From the NCBI GenBank assembly GCA_937136025.1, contig CAKZOC010000169.1, forward strand, positions 1 through 41,382: a stretch of DNA of 41,382 bases. The letters are read 5' to 3'. The DNA is from an uncultured Bacteroidota bacterium. GTDB lineage: Bacteria; Bacteroidota; Bacteroidia; Flavobacteriales; Flavobacteriaceae. The notes under the pieces were generated by a model. The model was not told the origin of the DNA, did no database searches, and was given only the letters and a program-made list of their open reading frames with translations. This document shows, in pieces, positions 41,011-41,382 of the stretch. How positions within the stretch are numbered: position 1 is the stretch's first letter; each line of letters opens with the position of its first letter. The position numbers were made by a program, and so were the translations under genes.

Positions 41011-41382
41011 ATGGCTAAATCACAACAAACCTTCAGTAAGCGCGAGAAGGAAAAAAAGCGTTTAAAAAAACGAGAAGAAAAACAAAAGAAAAAAGACGCC
41101 AGACGGGCTGAAGCTAAAGAAAGCGGGGGAGGGATCCCTTTTGCCTATGTGGATCAGGACGGGAACTTAACCGATACGCCACAGGATCCGTCTGAACGTG
41201 TTAAGGTTGATGCCGAAAGCATCTACCTTGGAATTCCCAAAAAAGAGGAAACCGACGAGGATCCCTTTGACCCCATCCGTAAGGGAAAAGTTTCTTTCTT
41301 TGACTATTCCAAAGGTTTTGGCTTTATTATCGATACGGTAACACAGGAGAAACATTTCTGTCACGTAAGCGGTTTGGTAGAC
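41011..41382 (+). CDS. Cold-shock-domain protein with basic N-terminal extension (3' end outside window)
   Basis: The ATG at 41011 opens a frame that runs off the window after 124 codons. Residues 1-35 are extremely Lys/Glu/Arg-rich (FSKREKEKKRLKKREEKQKK), a linker with IPFAYVDQDGNLTDTP follows, and a cold-shock domain begins near residue 90: KGKVSFFDYSKGFGFI and KHFCHVSGLVD. Such extended proteins are common in flavobacteria beside a cspA gene and may bind rRNA or ribosomes. The leader has CTTTTACAGCTCAAAC at 40989-41004. Confidence 0.88.
   Translation, partial: MAKSQQTFSKREKEKKRLKKREEKQKKKDARRAEAKESGGGIPFAYVDQDGNLTDTPQDPSERVKVDAESIYLGIPKKEETDEDPFDPIRKGKVSFFDYSKGFGFIIDTVTQEKHFCHVSGLVD

Overview
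This window looks like chromosomal DNA of a marine-type Flavobacteriaceae bacterium (phylum Bacteroidota). The signs are lipoproteins with short Cys signal peptides, a TonB-dependent receptor with an N-terminal carboxypeptidase-regulatory-like domain, a flavobacterial 63-residue CspA, a second EF-G of the Bacteroidota type, few Shine-Dalgarno sites, and promoters of the TTTG / TAnnTTTG form (best case 31931-31960). No tRNA, rRNA, CRISPR, integrase or insertion sequence was found. I cannot name the species.

Layout. 1-3850: end of a pirin-like protein, an amidase lipoprotein, an M14 carboxypeptidase and a VWA lipoprotein. 4044-9653: an operon with a two-subunit, Tat-exported molybdenum hydroxylase of the isoquinoline-oxidoreductase type (IorA/IorB-like), followed by moaD, moaA, mobA and a MoeB-rhodanese fusion. 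9685-12728: moeA, a four-helix membrane protein with thiol motifs, and an XdhC-family gene. 12738-14375: a GIY-YIG-like protein and a cysteine desulfurase. 14580-23752: the centrepiece, a complete aerobic carbon monoxide dehydrogenase operon, coxM-coxS-coxL-coxG-coxD-coxE-coxF, then a MocA-like cytidylyltransferase and a secreted amidohydrolase. The large subunit carries the form I motif AYRCSFR, whose Cys binds copper, and the M-S-L order is that of form I enzymes. This predicts true CO oxidation rather than a generic xanthine-dehydrogenase relative.

How the genes fit together. MoaA, MoaD, MoeB and MoeA make molybdopterin and insert Mo; MocA would make the cytosine dinucleotide form used by CO dehydrogenase; XdhC/CoxF proteins and the CoxD/CoxE pair mature the Mo-S-Cu centre. 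The cysteine desulfurase next door and the thiol-rich membrane protein are plausible, unproven suppliers of sulfur and metal. moaC, moaE and mogA are not in the window and must lie elsewhere.

24863-25304 (minus strand) holds three tandem genes for 36-37 residue basic, aromatic proteins that I do not recognise. They share the cores RRFxYFSNFK and SKRVRWSExRNYxH, differ mostly at synonymous sites, and end in a strong terminator. This looks like an undescribed small-protein family.

25566-41382: ordinary accessory and housekeeping genes: SDR oxidoreductase, fasciclin protein, YahK-like alcohol dehydrogenase, DUF819 and EamA membrane proteins, secreted isoaspartyl methyltransferase, SlyD-like FKBP, TonB-dependent receptor, sorbosone-dehydrogenase-like lipoprotein, an EF-G paralogue lacking the catalytic switch II His, a secreted hydrolase fusion, and two cold-shock-domain genes (the last cut by the window end).
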